DNA from: an uncultured bacterium
Lineage (GTDB): Bacteria > Patescibacteriota > Minisyncoccia > Phycocordibacterales > UBA1006
Assembly: GCA_903920485.1 (NCBI GenBank)
Contig: CAIXMG010000046.1
Span: 1-19,115, forward strand
Reading direction: 5' to 3'
DNA length: 19,115 nucleotides
In this document: positions 6,908 through 13,210 of the stretch, one piece after another
Position numbering within the stretch: position 1 is the stretch's first letter
Layout: every line of letters begins with the position of its first letter
Notes under the pieces: generated by a model
Databases searched by the model: none
Told to the model about the DNA's origin: nothing
Seen by the model: only the letters and a program-made list of their open reading frames with translations
Translations under genes and position numbers: made by a program

Positions 6908-9739
6908 ATGAAGAGCTTTTACACGAGATTTCTTGCCATCGCCGCATTGGCAATGATCGCCACCTTCGGCATCACCGGAAACAATATCGCACATGCGCAG
7001 GAGGCACTTACTGTTTCGGACGGATCGGTTTTTTGTCGCGGTCCAATGGATTGCGAACCTAGCGCAACCGGAGTGACTTATGCTGTGTCCTTTACGACCA
7101 ACGATAACAACACGGCAAGTAAAATCCAGGTAACGTTTCCAGATGGGTATACCATCACAAACTCGAGTCTAAATATTCTGGCCCCTGACAATACCCCAAA
7201 TGCGATTAAACTCAATGGTACAAATATTGGAATCTCGGGGACCAGTGTTTCTGGAAATACCATTATTATCGATTTAAGTAATCCAACTGATTTATCGACA
7301 GGAACAGTTAGCTTTCAAATTTCCGATGGTGGTACCAGTATTACGAACCCATCTGAAACGGGGACGACCGGTGACCTTACCATCGACACCGATGCCATAG
7401 GAGAAAACGCCCAGACGGATGTTCCAGGGGTGGTGATCGCCTCTCTTGCTCCCATGCAAAATCCAATATCAAATTTCACGGTTTCGGGAAATTCATCCAA
7501 TGATCTTGGATATGGAGCAAGTCCTGCCGGATATACGTTCAACTTCCAAAGCACAACCCCCATCGGATTTTCACCTATTGCAATTACATTTCCTAGTGGA
7601 TATTCATTGCAGCAGGGATCAATAGACCCGTCAGTAATTTGTTTTCCTGTTTCAAATGGCGGATGTGCCAATCAGTCTGCAGAAATATCAGCATCAGGAT
7701 CTGCTTATATGATCGACGTTGAATCTGTTTCGGTTTCGGGAAATGTTATGACCATTAATCTCGGGCGTGCATCAAACGGGCCAGAGGACTCGCCTGAAAC
7801 GATATCCTTTTCTGTGGTTGGTACCAATCCTTTTAATAATCAAAGCGACGGCGTGACTAACCCATCTACACTTGGGACAACGGGAGATTTCTCGCTTTCA
7901 TTCAACGGAGGCACTGCCATAACCGCCCCAGGTGTGACAATAGCGCCACCTCCCAACCATCTTGTCTTCACGACAGAACCAGGCTGTTCCGCCGAAAACG
8001 ATCAGGAAAATCCTGGAGATTGTATTTCTGGCGAGGCGTTTTCTACTCAGCCAGTCGTAACCGTCGAGGACTATACCGGCGCGACCGATACCAATTACAA
8101 CGGTGATGTAACGATTTTCCTTGGTGGTGGCCAGGGGTCGCTCTCGGGAACGCTCACAGAACAAGCGGTAAACGGTGTTGCTACATTTACTAATGTAAAT
8201 TATCACGCAGGACAAGACCGCGAATCTTTTATCCTTGGTGCAAACGCAACCGACGGTTCAGGTCAAGGAGAAACCGGAATCACCGACGGCACCGCCAACT
8301 CATTCAGGTCTGATGTTGTCGCGACACGATTCAAGATAACCGATAGTGCTAATGATTCGAATGGAACGATCACTCTTGCTGCAGGAGACTCCGGGAATTT
8401 CCACATCGCTCCAGCCGATGCGGATGGAAACGTTACCGATACGGATTACAATTCTGAAGACAAGACGTTCACGCTGACTGATTCGAGCGGTGCCGCCTTG
8501 TCAACGCATATTTCGCCAAACGGTACCACCCCGACAATTCCAAGTTCGAACGATATCGCCGACAGCATGCCGAATGGGTTTGTGCCTATGACTTTGACAA
8601 AAGCCGAAACGCTCGGACCGATCACGATTTCCGACGGGACACTTTCGGGAACCTCAGACCCGGTTGACGTTTCTTCTAACTACAACGGTGTTGCCAACGG
8701 ATTTACAGTTGTTCCCTCGACGACGACCCCCCAAGCCAACGTACCCTTCAATGTAACGATTACGCCTACGGATCAATACGGAAACGTTCTCAATGCTGCA
8801 AATGACGCGAACACCAACATCGGGACCTCTTATACAGGAACGGTGTTCATTACGACGAATGCCGCAACGCCTTACCAGTTGAATCCTTCGATCTATACGT
8901 TCAGCCCGTCTGATAACGGAACAAAAACATTTACGAATGCAGTGACCATTGATACTGCGCAAGTTGGAGTAACGATTGCAGCCCAGGATTCCCAGTACAC
9001 CAATTCGTTGACGAGATCGGCAAGCTTCGCCGTTTCGGCAGCGCCCGCTCCGTCAGGCGGTGGTGGTGGCGGAGGAGGCGGCGGCGGGGGTGGCGGGTCC
9101 GTCTCGCCGAACAACTCGGTAGTCGTCAATAACGGGCTCCTTACGACGACGACACCCGTTGTAAATCTTGCACTGTATTCCGGATCGGCAACCCAGATGA
9201 TGATCTCGAACTCAGCCGACTTCTCGGGCGCGATATGGCAACCCTACAGCTTGTCAGAAAACTGGACCCTTTCGCCCGGCGACGGGCAGAAGACGGTCTA
9301 CGTCAAGTTCCAGGATGCTTATGGATCGCAAAGCGCGGTAACGCAGGGCACCGTCACGCTCAGATCGTCGCTTTCCCCAGTTGCTGTTGCAACGACGGCA
9401 ACTGCAGGACTTTGTCCGAACGGCGACACCCTGGCAAGCAACTGCAGCACGGCACCGACAGCTGGTACGGGCACAACCGTTGTGCCCATGACAACAACCA
9501 CGACAACCTCAGGCCCCCTCCTTGCGAAGACTCTCAAGAAAGGAGTGACCAGTCCTGACGTGAAGCTTCTCCAGAAGTACCTCAATGCCCATGGCTTCAC
9601 CGTGACTTCCAGCGGCAAGGAAACCTCCTACTTCGGATCGGTGACCATGCGGGAACTGGAACTCTTCCAGAAGAGTGCGGGTCTTACCCCTGACGGCGTC
9701 GCAGGACCAAAGACACGAACCTACATCAGCAGCCATTAA
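6908..9739 (+). CDS. Large exported beta-domain protein with C-terminal peptidoglycan-binding domain
   Basis: The 943-residue protein has a Sec signal peptide (hydrophobic about 8-21, likely cleavage after AHA, 28-30). Two homologous beta domains follow (about 52-179 and 203-346), each ending in a TNPSxxGTTGDxxxx and PGVxIA block. Further Ig/invasin-like segments run to about 710, then a Gly14 linker (717-730), another Ig-like domain containing TVYVKFQDAYGSQS, a cysteine-pair segment (LCPNGDTLASNC), a Thr-rich linker, and a PG_binding_1-type domain over the last 70 or so residues (SPDVKLLQKYLNAHGF, then TMRELELFQKSAGLTPDGVAGPKTRTYI). Cysteines come in close pairs (43/49, 245/253, 360/372), suggesting disulfides outside the cell. 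It is probably a wall-bound surface or adhesion protein. The part from about 7130 to 8250 is visibly more AT-rich than its neighbours. Confidence 0.85.
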   Translation: MKSFYTRFLAIAALAMIATFGITGNNIAHAQEALTVSDGSVFCRGPMDCEPSATGVTYAVSFTTNDNNTASKIQVTFPDGYTITNSSLNILAPDNTPNAIKLNGTNIGISGTSVSGNTIIIDLSNPTDLSTGTVSFQISDGGTSITNPSETGTTGDLTIDTDAIGENAQTDVPGVVIASLAPMQNPISNFTVSGNSSNDLGYGASPAGYTFNFQSTTPIGFSPIAITFPSGYSLQQGSIDPSVICFPVSNGGCANQSAEISASGSAYMIDVESVSVSGNVMTINLGRASNGPEDSPETISFSVVGTNPFNNQSDGVTNPSTLGTTGDFSLSFNGGTAITAPGVTIAPPPNHLVFTTEPGCSAENDQENPGDCISGEAFSTQPVVTVEDYTGATDTNYNGDVTIFLGGGQGSLSGTLTEQAVNGVATFTNVNYHAGQDRESFILGANATDGSGQGETGITDGTANSFRSDVVATRFKITDSANDSNGTITLAAGDSGNFHIAPADADGNVTDTDYNSEDKTFTLTDSSGAALSTHISPNGTTPTIPSSNDIADSMPNGFVPMTLTKAETLGPITISDGTLSGTSDPVDVSSNYNGVANGFTVVPSTTTPQANVPFNVTITPTDQYGNVLNAANDANTNIGTSYTGTVFITTNAATPYQLNPSIYTFSPSDNGTKTFTNAVTIDTAQVGVTIAAQDSQYTNSLTRSASFAVSAAPAPSGGGGGGGGGGGGGGSVSPNNSVVVNNGLLTTTTPVVNLALYSGSATQMMISNSADFSGAIWQPYSLSENWTLSPGDGQKTVYVKFQDAYGSQSAVTQGTVTLRSSLSPVAVATTATAGLCPNGDTLASNCSTAPTAGTGTTVVPMTTTTTTSGPLLAKTLKKGVTSPDVKLLQKYLNAHGFTVTSSGKETSYFGSVTMRELELFQKSAGLTPDGVAGPKTRTYISSH

Positions 9740-9761
9740 TGGCAAGAAGAAATAATTACGA

Positions 9762-9793
9762 GAAAACCCCACCAAGATGGGGTTTTCTTTTTG
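9762..9793 (+). terminator. Intrinsic terminator after the surface protein gene
   Basis: GAAAACCCCA (9762-9771) pairs with TGGGGTTTTC (9778-9787) around CCAAGA, followed by TTTTT. The A run on the left side lets it also serve the tRNA transcript arriving from the minus strand. Confidence 0.88.
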
Positions 9794-9795
9794 GG

Positions 9796-9867
9796 TGATC
9801 TCGCCGGGAATCGAACCTGGATCGCCAGTACCGCAAACTGGAATTCTATCCGTTGAACTACGAGACC
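9796..9867 (-). tRNA. tRNA-Arg(GCG)
   Basis: The reverse complement folds as a 72-nt cloverleaf: acceptor GGTCTCG with CGAGATC plus discriminator A, D arm GTTC-AACGGATA-GAAT, anticodon arm CCAGT-TTGCGGT-ACTGG, and T arm around TTCGATT with one A-C mismatch in its stem. The anticodon at positions 34-36 is GCG, which reads Arg codons CGC and CGU. A20, an arginine identity base, fits the AACGGATA D loop. CCA is not encoded. Most bacteria use anticodon ACG (inosine) here, so GCG is unusual. Confidence 0.88.
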
Positions 9868-9916
9868 TTACTTCGCCCTTCAATGACTCGGGGCTCCGCA
9901 GGGCACAGCCTACTAC

Positions 9917-9938
9917 AAAAAAAGCCCCTTATCAAGGA
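9917..9938 (-). terminator. Weak terminator after the DedA gene
   Basis: On the minus strand a short CCTT/AAGG hairpin that contains the stop codon region is followed after two bases by seven T. The stem is short, so termination may be partial and could let transcription run into tRNA-Arg, for which no promoter of its own was found. Confidence 0.45.
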
Positions 9939-10558
9939 CCCTTTTTCTTGGCATCGTCAGCGATCTTGTTCATGAAGTAACTTCGGACCAGCTTCCCAAC
10001 GGTCCACAGAACCAGAACCCCCGCAACGATGAGCACGATGTTCTTCACGGTGTTGATGCCATCAAAGATGCTGTCGAGGCTGTGCTGGAAATAATGACCG
10101 ACCCACATAAGAAACGGCACGTAGATCACAAGGGCTAGCAGGTCATACGCGACGAACGTCTTCCACTTGGCACGAACCTGTCCGGCAATGAAAGGCCCCA
10201 GGAAGCGCAGCTGGACCAGAAACCGGGAAAAGAAGATCACCTTCTCGCTGTGAGCAACCAGAAAATCGTGATGGATGGGGAAAACCTTCGAGAAGAACCG
10301 GGTGTAAAACCCCTTTACGAACCGGTTGTCATGCCTCGAAAGGGTAAACATGAGGACATCGGAAGCAAACGCCCCGACGATCACGATCGGAAGCGTGATC
10401 CAAAAGTTGATCGTTCCCGTTCCTGCAACATACCCGATCGCCAGAATCACGATCTCTTCCGGAAACGGCACGAAAACATTGGCAAGAAATGCCAGTCCAA
10501 AAATACCCAGATAGGACATGGCGCCGACTTGTCGTATGATTTCCGAACTTTCGGTCAT
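9932..10558 (-). CDS. DedA/SNARE-associated (VTT domain) membrane protein
   Basis: The 208-residue protein matches the DedA family: an N-terminal re-entrant region with FLANVFVPFPEEIVILAIGYVAG (about 25-46), a hydrophobic segment with the small acidic motif GAFASDVLMFTLSRHDNRF, the central arginine segment FFSRFLVQLRFLGPFIAGQVRAKWKTFVAYDLLA, and two C-terminal hydrophobic segments. DedA proteins are linked to lipid (undecaprenyl or other) flipping and membrane homeostasis; the substrate here is unknown. Its extended -10 box lies over the end of the upstream thioredoxin-like gene on the same strand, 9 bases away, so it may be expressed both alone and by read-through. Confidence 0.88.
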   Translation of the reverse strand: MTESSEIIRQVGAMSYLGIFGLAFLANVFVPFPEEIVILAIGYVAGTGTINFWITLPIVIVGAFASDVLMFTLSRHDNRFVKGFYTRFFSKVFPIHHDFLVAHSEKVIFFSRFLVQLRFLGPFIAGQVRAKWKTFVAYDLLALVIYVPFLMWVGHYFQHSLDSIFDGINTVKNIVLIVAGVLVLWTVGKLVRSYFMNKIADDAKKKGP

Positions 10559-10566
10559 ATGACCTT

Positions 10567-10575
10567 ATTATAGCA
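10567..10575 (-). promoter_or_regulatory. Extended -10 promoter of the DedA gene, near leaderless
   Basis: Minus strand TGC-TATAAT (10575 down to 10567). The predicted +1 at 10560 leaves a two-base leader before the ATG at 10558. The element overlaps the final codons and stop of the upstream gene. AAGG between the -10 and the ATG could also serve as a weak ribosome-binding site if transcription starts further upstream. Confidence 0.5.
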
Positions 10576-10849
10576 TGGCCCAGACTTTTAGCTTCCGGTA
10601 CGATACTTCCCCACACAGATACGACCCTGTCTTCGTATTGTAGAAAAAAGGCAGTCCGTCACAGTTGGGATCGGCCTTCATGACCTCATTCTGGTAGTTC
10701 TCGTACAGGCGATAATCAGCCTGGCTTTTCCAAGTATCGTGCTCCTCAAGGGAAATTCCTTCTTCCTTGGCAAGTTTCGCGACCAAGGGCCGCATGATGT
10801 CGCAATGGGGACATTCGGTTCCGGAGAAAAAGAGGAGATGCTTGTTCAT
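10568..10849 (-). CDS. Thioredoxin-fold protein with CPHC active site
   Basis: The 93-residue protein starts MNKHLLFFSGTECPHCDIMRP: a first beta strand, then the redox motif CPHC (13-16), a helix, a charged middle helix (about 41-58) and the cis-proline strand GLPFFYN (about 65-71), the order of a small thioredoxin/glutaredoxin fold. CPHC is the dithiol seen in DsbA-like oxidases, but there is no signal peptide, so a cytoplasmic thiol reductase or glutaredoxin-like role is more likely. Two further cysteines (63 and 79) lie near the cis-Pro and C-terminal strands. It precedes the DedA gene by 9 bases on the same strand. Confidence 0.8.
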   Translation of the reverse strand: MNKHLLFFSGTECPHCDIMRPLVAKLAKEEGISLEEHDTWKSQADYRLYENYQNEVMKADPNCDGLPFFYNTKTGSYLCGEVSYRKLKVWAML

Positions 10850-10855
10850 AAAGGA

Positions 10856-10864
10856 ATCCTAGCA
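10856..10864 (-). promoter_or_regulatory. Extended -10 promoter of the thioredoxin-like gene, predicted leaderless
   Basis: Minus strand TGC-TAGGAT (10864 down to 10856), six bases (TCCTTT), then the ATG at 10849, so +1 falls on the start codon. The same ATATGCTAGGAT string precedes tsaE. Confidence 0.5.
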
Positions 10865-10870
10865 TATAAC

Positions 10871-10898
10871 TTGACTTGGTTCCATAAGACCGCATAAT
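10871..10898 (+). promoter_or_regulatory. Sigma-70 promoter of the unknown gene at 10918
   Basis: TTGACT (10871-10876), 16-base spacer, CATAAT (10893-10898). The predicted +1 near 10905 leaves about 13 leader bases. It is divergent from, and only a few bases away from, the minus-strand -10 box at 10856-10864. Confidence 0.65.
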
Positions 10899-10917
10899 CT
10901 ATGCAAAAGAAGTTCTT

Positions 10918-11406
10918 ATGACACTATTACAGCTCGTATCCACCGCTTATGCCAATGGGTCGCCCATCATGGGATCCTTTGTTACCGACCAAGACCTTTT
11001 CGAGATTATCGGAAAACATGCCCTCATCGGAAGCCGTGAGAACGAGTCGTTTATTCTGAATCTTCAGAAAGACCTTGGCAATGTCGTGTTTAGGATCAAG
11101 TCGTCCTATTATCATGCTCGTCTCATGTCTCTCGCACCCGGTACGGTTCCCCGAAGAACACTCCGCTTCGTATCCTACCAGTATGATCCGCCGACAGGGT
11201 CGCACGTCCTCGAACTTGAATGGATTGCAGCCGACACGCCGACCTTTGACGGGTTTTACGTAACGCTGCTGTTCAAGGACAACCAAAAGTTCGGCACGTT
11301 TGAACTGGGACTTAAGGTTCATTACCGATTTCCTTTTTGGAAACGACAACTCCCTCATTCCCTGGGAATCGTAAGAAAAGTCAGGGTTCTGAAAAAATTT
11401 GATTAA
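10918..11406 (+). CDS. Hypothetical beta-rich protein
   Basis: The 162-residue protein is not recognised. It lacks a signal peptide and TM segments. It contains several hydrophobic beta-like strands (DLGNVVFRIKSSYYHARLM, HVLELEWIAADTPTFDGFYVTLLF, FGTFELGLKVHYRF), which suggests a beta-sandwich or barrel fold, and it ends in a basic segment (FWKRQLPHSLGIVRKVRVLKKFD). An ATG at 10901 is out of frame and stops at once, so 10918 is the start; AAGAAG eight bases upstream is the closest thing to a ribosome-binding site. It is a single-gene unit with a good promoter and terminator, so it is very probably expressed. Confidence 0.75.
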   Translation: MTLLQLVSTAYANGSPIMGSFVTDQDLFEIIGKHALIGSRENESFILNLQKDLGNVVFRIKSSYYHARLMSLAPGTVPRRTLRFVSYQYDPPTGSHVLELEWIAADTPTFDGFYVTLLFKDNQKFGTFELGLKVHYRFPFWKRQLPHSLGIVRKVRVLKKFD

Positions 11407-11419
11407 AAACCGCACAAAC

Positions 11420-11447
11420 AAAAAGTTCTCCAGTGGAGAACTTTTTT
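11420..11447. terminator. Bidirectional terminator between convergent genes
   Basis: AAAAAGTTCTCC (11420-11431) pairs with GGAGAACTTTTT (11435-11446) around a three-base loop. With A and T runs on both sides it can end both the plus-strand unknown gene and the minus-strand rpsT. Confidence 0.9.
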
Positions 11448-11455
11448 AAATGGGA

Positions 11456-11719
11456 CTACTTCTTCGCTGGTTTGACGGCTTTGGCAAGTCGGGACTTGCG
11501 TCGGTTGGCGGTGTTCTTCTTGATCACTCCCCGCTTCGCGGCCTTGTCGATGGCCTGGTAGGCCTTCGAAAGTTCGCTTGCGATGATCTTGGTTTCGGCA
11601 CCAACGAGGGCGCGGACTCCCTTGACGGTTTCCTTGATCGCCCGTCGTCGCTTGTCATTCATGACTCGCTTTCGGTCCGATACGCGGAGGGCCTTTTTTG
11701 CATTCTGTAGGTTTGGCAT
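11456..11719 (-). CDS. rpsT: 30S ribosomal protein S20
   Basis: The 87-residue protein begins MPNLQNAKKALRVSDRKRVMNDKRRRAIKETVKGV and ends SRLAKAVKPAKK. The highly basic three-helix layout, with AYQAIDKAAKRGVIKKNTANRRKSRLAKAV near the end, is S20, which binds 16S rRNA early in 30S assembly. Length is normal for the family. A possible earlier non-ATG start would add 15 residues not typical for S20, and the promoter's predicted +1 at 11723 excludes them. There is no ribosome-binding site. Confidence 0.97.
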   Translation of the reverse strand: MPNLQNAKKALRVSDRKRVMNDKRRRAIKETVKGVRALVGAETKIIASELSKAYQAIDKAAKRGVIKKNTANRRKSRLAKAVKPAKK

Positions 11720-11729
11720 AAGTAAGGTC

Positions 11730-11758
11730 AGGATATCACACCTCACCCGGTTTCGCAA
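11730..11758 (-). promoter_or_regulatory. rpsT promoter, near leaderless, with its -35 inside a repeat element
   Basis: Minus strand TTGCGA (11758-11753), 17 bases, TATCCT (11735-11730), with TG one base upstream of the -10. The predicted +1 at 11723 gives a 4-base leader. The -35 lies within the CCTCACCCGG-type repeat that starts at 11741. Confidence 0.6.
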
Positions 11759-11862
11759 GACCACCTCTCCCGTCTTGCCTGCGGCAATCCACCCTCCCCA
11801 CTATCGTGGGGAGGGACTTTCCCAGACACACCCGCCTTCGGCACCCTCTCTAAAAGAGAGGG
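11741..11862 (+). repeat. Compound type I palindromic element (rpsT-ruvA intergenic)
   Basis: It begins CCTCACCCGG like the copies at 13072 and 17272 and holds two perfect hairpins: CCCTCCCCA/TGGGGAGGG (11792-11800 with 11807-11815) and CCCTCTCT/AGAGAGGG (11844-11851 with 11855-11862). It looks like two elements in tandem. There is no T tract after the stems, so a simple terminator role is unlikely. Confidence 0.75.
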
Positions 11863-11897
11863 ATTCTCCGTCTACGATTTCGCTGAAATCCAGGTGT

Positions 11898-11927
11898 GGC
11901 TCGCTCCCCTTGCTAAGGGGGCGAGCC
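11898..11927 (+). repeat. GC-rich hairpin upstream of ruvA
   Basis: GGCTCGC-T-CCCCTT pairs with AAGGGGGCGAGCC with a single bulged T and a short loop. It ends 27 bases before the ruvA -10 and continues the repeat cluster that starts at 11741. The 252 bases from 11720 to 11971 contain only these repeats and the two promoters. Confidence 0.6.
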
Positions 11928-11953
11928 ATCGAGCCAGACTGGGGAGTTTGCTA

Positions 11954-11962
11954 TGGTATACT
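11954..11962 (+). promoter_or_regulatory. Extended -10 promoter of ruvA, near leaderless
   Basis: TGG-TATACT (11954-11962). The predicted +1 at 11969 is three bases before the ATG at 11972. Confidence 0.5.
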
Positions 11963-11971
11963 GTCGAAATC

Positions 11972-12532
11972 ATGATCGCCCGCATTACCGGAACCATTGT
12001 CAGCGCTACCGACAAATACCTGGTCATCGAAACCGCCGGCATCGGCTATCGCGTATTTGCTACGGCCGAAACGCTCTTGAAACACAGAATGTCCCACGAA
12101 ATCAGCTTGTGGACGACACACATCGTACGCGAAGATTCTGAAGATCTCTATGGGTTCGAGACGACCGGCGACCAGGACCTGTTCGAGCTTCTTTTAGGAG
12201 TCTCAGGAATCGGTCCCCGCTCGGCCCTTGGCATCATGAATGTCGCGACGATCGGCACCATCGCACGCGCCGTTTCGATGAACGACACCTCATACCTTAC
12301 AAAGATTTCGGGCATCGGTAAGAAGACCGCGGAAAAAATCCTCCTTGAACTTCGTGACAAACTACCGGAGCTTGCAATCAGCGATACTGACGAGTCGATG
12401 CATGATGTGTTGGATGCGCTGGTCGCACTTGGCTATACGGAGCATGCTTCGCGCGAGGTCATCCGATCGATCGAAAATACGCTTGATACCCAAAGCAAAA
12501 TCCGCGAAGCGCTCAAACGACTGAACGTATAA
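11972..12532 (+). CDS. ruvA: Holliday junction branch migration protein RuvA
   Basis: The 186-residue protein starts MIARITGTIVSATDKYLVIETAGIGYRVFAT, the RuvA OB-fold (domain I, 1-62). The two helix-hairpin-helix motifs of domain II follow (LLGVSGIGPRSALGIM and LTKISGIGKKTAEKILLELRDKL), then the flexible linker and domain III (about 142-186, DVLDALVALGYTEHASREVIRSI) that contacts RuvB. RuvA tetramers hold the four-way junction while RuvB drives migration. Starting 26 codons earlier would run back into the repeat hairpins and past the promoter, so 11972 is the start. The gene ends base-to-base with the convergent methyltransferase gene, with no terminator between them. Confidence 0.97.
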   Translation: MIARITGTIVSATDKYLVIETAGIGYRVFATAETLLKHRMSHEISLWTTHIVREDSEDLYGFETTGDQDLFELLLGVSGIGPRSALGIMNVATIGTIARAVSMNDTSYLTKISGIGKKTAEKILLELRDKLPELAISDTDESMHDVLDALVALGYTEHASREVIRSIENTLDTQSKIREALKRLNV

Positions 12533-13033
12533 TTACTTATCAAGAATTCGATACAATACGATTCCACCTGCCACGGAAACGTTCAGGGATTCCTTGCTTC
12601 CCTTCATGGGAATTTCCACGATCGTGTCGCATTGCTTCAGCAGAGTTTTTGAAATTCCCGTGGTTTCGGTTCCCAATACAAAGACCACCTTGCCGGTCTT
12701 TTTTATTTTTTTGTAGTCGACAGAAGACCTGTCCTGTTCAACGCCAATGATGTGAAATCCTTGCGTCTTCAATTTCTTTAAGTAAGTTGTCGGCGTTTTC
12801 ACGTATTCCCATGGAACGGTCTTTTCTGCCCCCAGCGAGCACTTCGCGAAGTCAGCACGAGCACGACCAAATCGATCAATCGGCGTTGGCGAGTAACCCG
12901 ACAGGATGATCTTGGTAATCCCGACGGCATCAGCCGTGCGAAACAACGCGCCCACGTTGAAGACGCTCCTGATATCGTGCAGTACTAAAACGTACTGCAC
13001 CAGTTCTTTTTTTACCCTTGATTTTTCAGCCAT
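12533..13033 (-). CDS. SpoU/TrmH-family RNA 2'-O-methyltransferase
   Basis: The 166-residue protein shows the three SPOUT motifs: NVGALFRTADAVGITKIIL (motif 1, about 26-44), VFVLGTETTGISKTLL (motif 2) and IPMKGSKESLNVSVAGGIVLYRIL (motif 3), which form the knotted S-adenosylmethionine site. It methylates a ribose 2'-OH in tRNA or rRNA; the size, without an extra N-terminal substrate domain, is close to TrmL or a minimal TrmH, and the target cannot be told. Motif 2 reads GTETTG where GNEGxG is usual, keeping the Glu. The start MAEKSRVKKE at 13033 fits the predicted promoter; an earlier start would cross it. Confidence 0.92.
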   Translation of the reverse strand: MAEKSRVKKELVQYVLVLHDIRSVFNVGALFRTADAVGITKIILSGYSPTPIDRFGRARADFAKCSLGAEKTVPWEYVKTPTTYLKKLKTQGFHIIGVEQDRSSVDYKKIKKTGKVVFVLGTETTGISKTLLKQCDTIVEIPMKGSKESLNVSVAGGIVLYRILDK

Positions 13034-13046
13034 TGTTAGGTATAGT
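13018..13046 (+). promoter_or_regulatory. Promoter of the tRNA-Lys/phosphoesterase transcript
   Basis: TTGATT (13018-13023), 17-base spacer, TATAGT (13041-13046), predicted +1 near 13053. The leader contains the palindromic element at 13072-13122. The -10 box overlaps the minus-strand -10 of the methyltransferase gene. Confidence 0.65.
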
Positions 13047-13069
13047 ACTGTTCGTTTCAGGAATTGCAA
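13042..13069 (-). promoter_or_regulatory. Methyltransferase promoter, near leaderless
   Basis: Minus strand TTGCAA (13069-13064), 16-base spacer, TACTAT (13047-13042). The predicted +1 at 13035 leaves a two-base leader. It shares five base pairs with the divergent plus-strand -10 box. Confidence 0.5.
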
Positions 13070-13071
13070 GA

Positions 13072-13122
13072 CCTCACCCGGCCAGCTTACGCTGTCCACC
13101 CTCTCCTCTTCGAGGAGAGGGT
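13072..13122 (+). repeat. Type I palindromic element before tRNA-Lys
   Basis: It starts CCTCACCCGG, has a small CAGC/GCTG hairpin (13083-13094), then a perfect 11-bp stem ACCCTCTCCTC/GAGGAGAGGGT (13098-13108 with 13112-13122). It lies in the predicted 5' leader of the tRNA transcript. No T tract follows. Confidence 0.75.
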
Positions 13123-13136
13123 CAAAGAAACAATAC

Positions 13137-13209
13137 GCGCTCGTAGCTCAGTCGGTAGAGCACCTGCCTTTTAAGCAGAGGGTCGTTGGTTCGATTCCAA
13201 CCGGGCGCA
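13137..13209 (+). tRNA. tRNA-Lys(TTT)
   Basis: A 73-nt cloverleaf: acceptor GCGCTCG with CGGGCGC plus discriminator A, D arm with AGCTCAGTCGGTAGAGC, anticodon loop CTTTTAA (anticodon TTT), and T arm TTGG-TTCGATT-CCAA. CCA is not encoded. The base pair 27-43 is a C-A mismatch. The next gene's ATG begins at 13211, one base after the discriminator. Confidence 0.95.
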
Positions 13210-13210
13210 C

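Noticed and set aside
11792..11862. The palindromic elements as ordinary intrinsic terminators
   Set aside because: None has a T tract after the stem, real terminators are present separately next to several of them, and three lie inside coding sequences.
11894..11971. A 26-residue N-terminal extension of RuvA
   Set aside because: It would be translated from the repeat hairpin and across the promoter; RuvA proteins normally begin at the MIARI-type strand.
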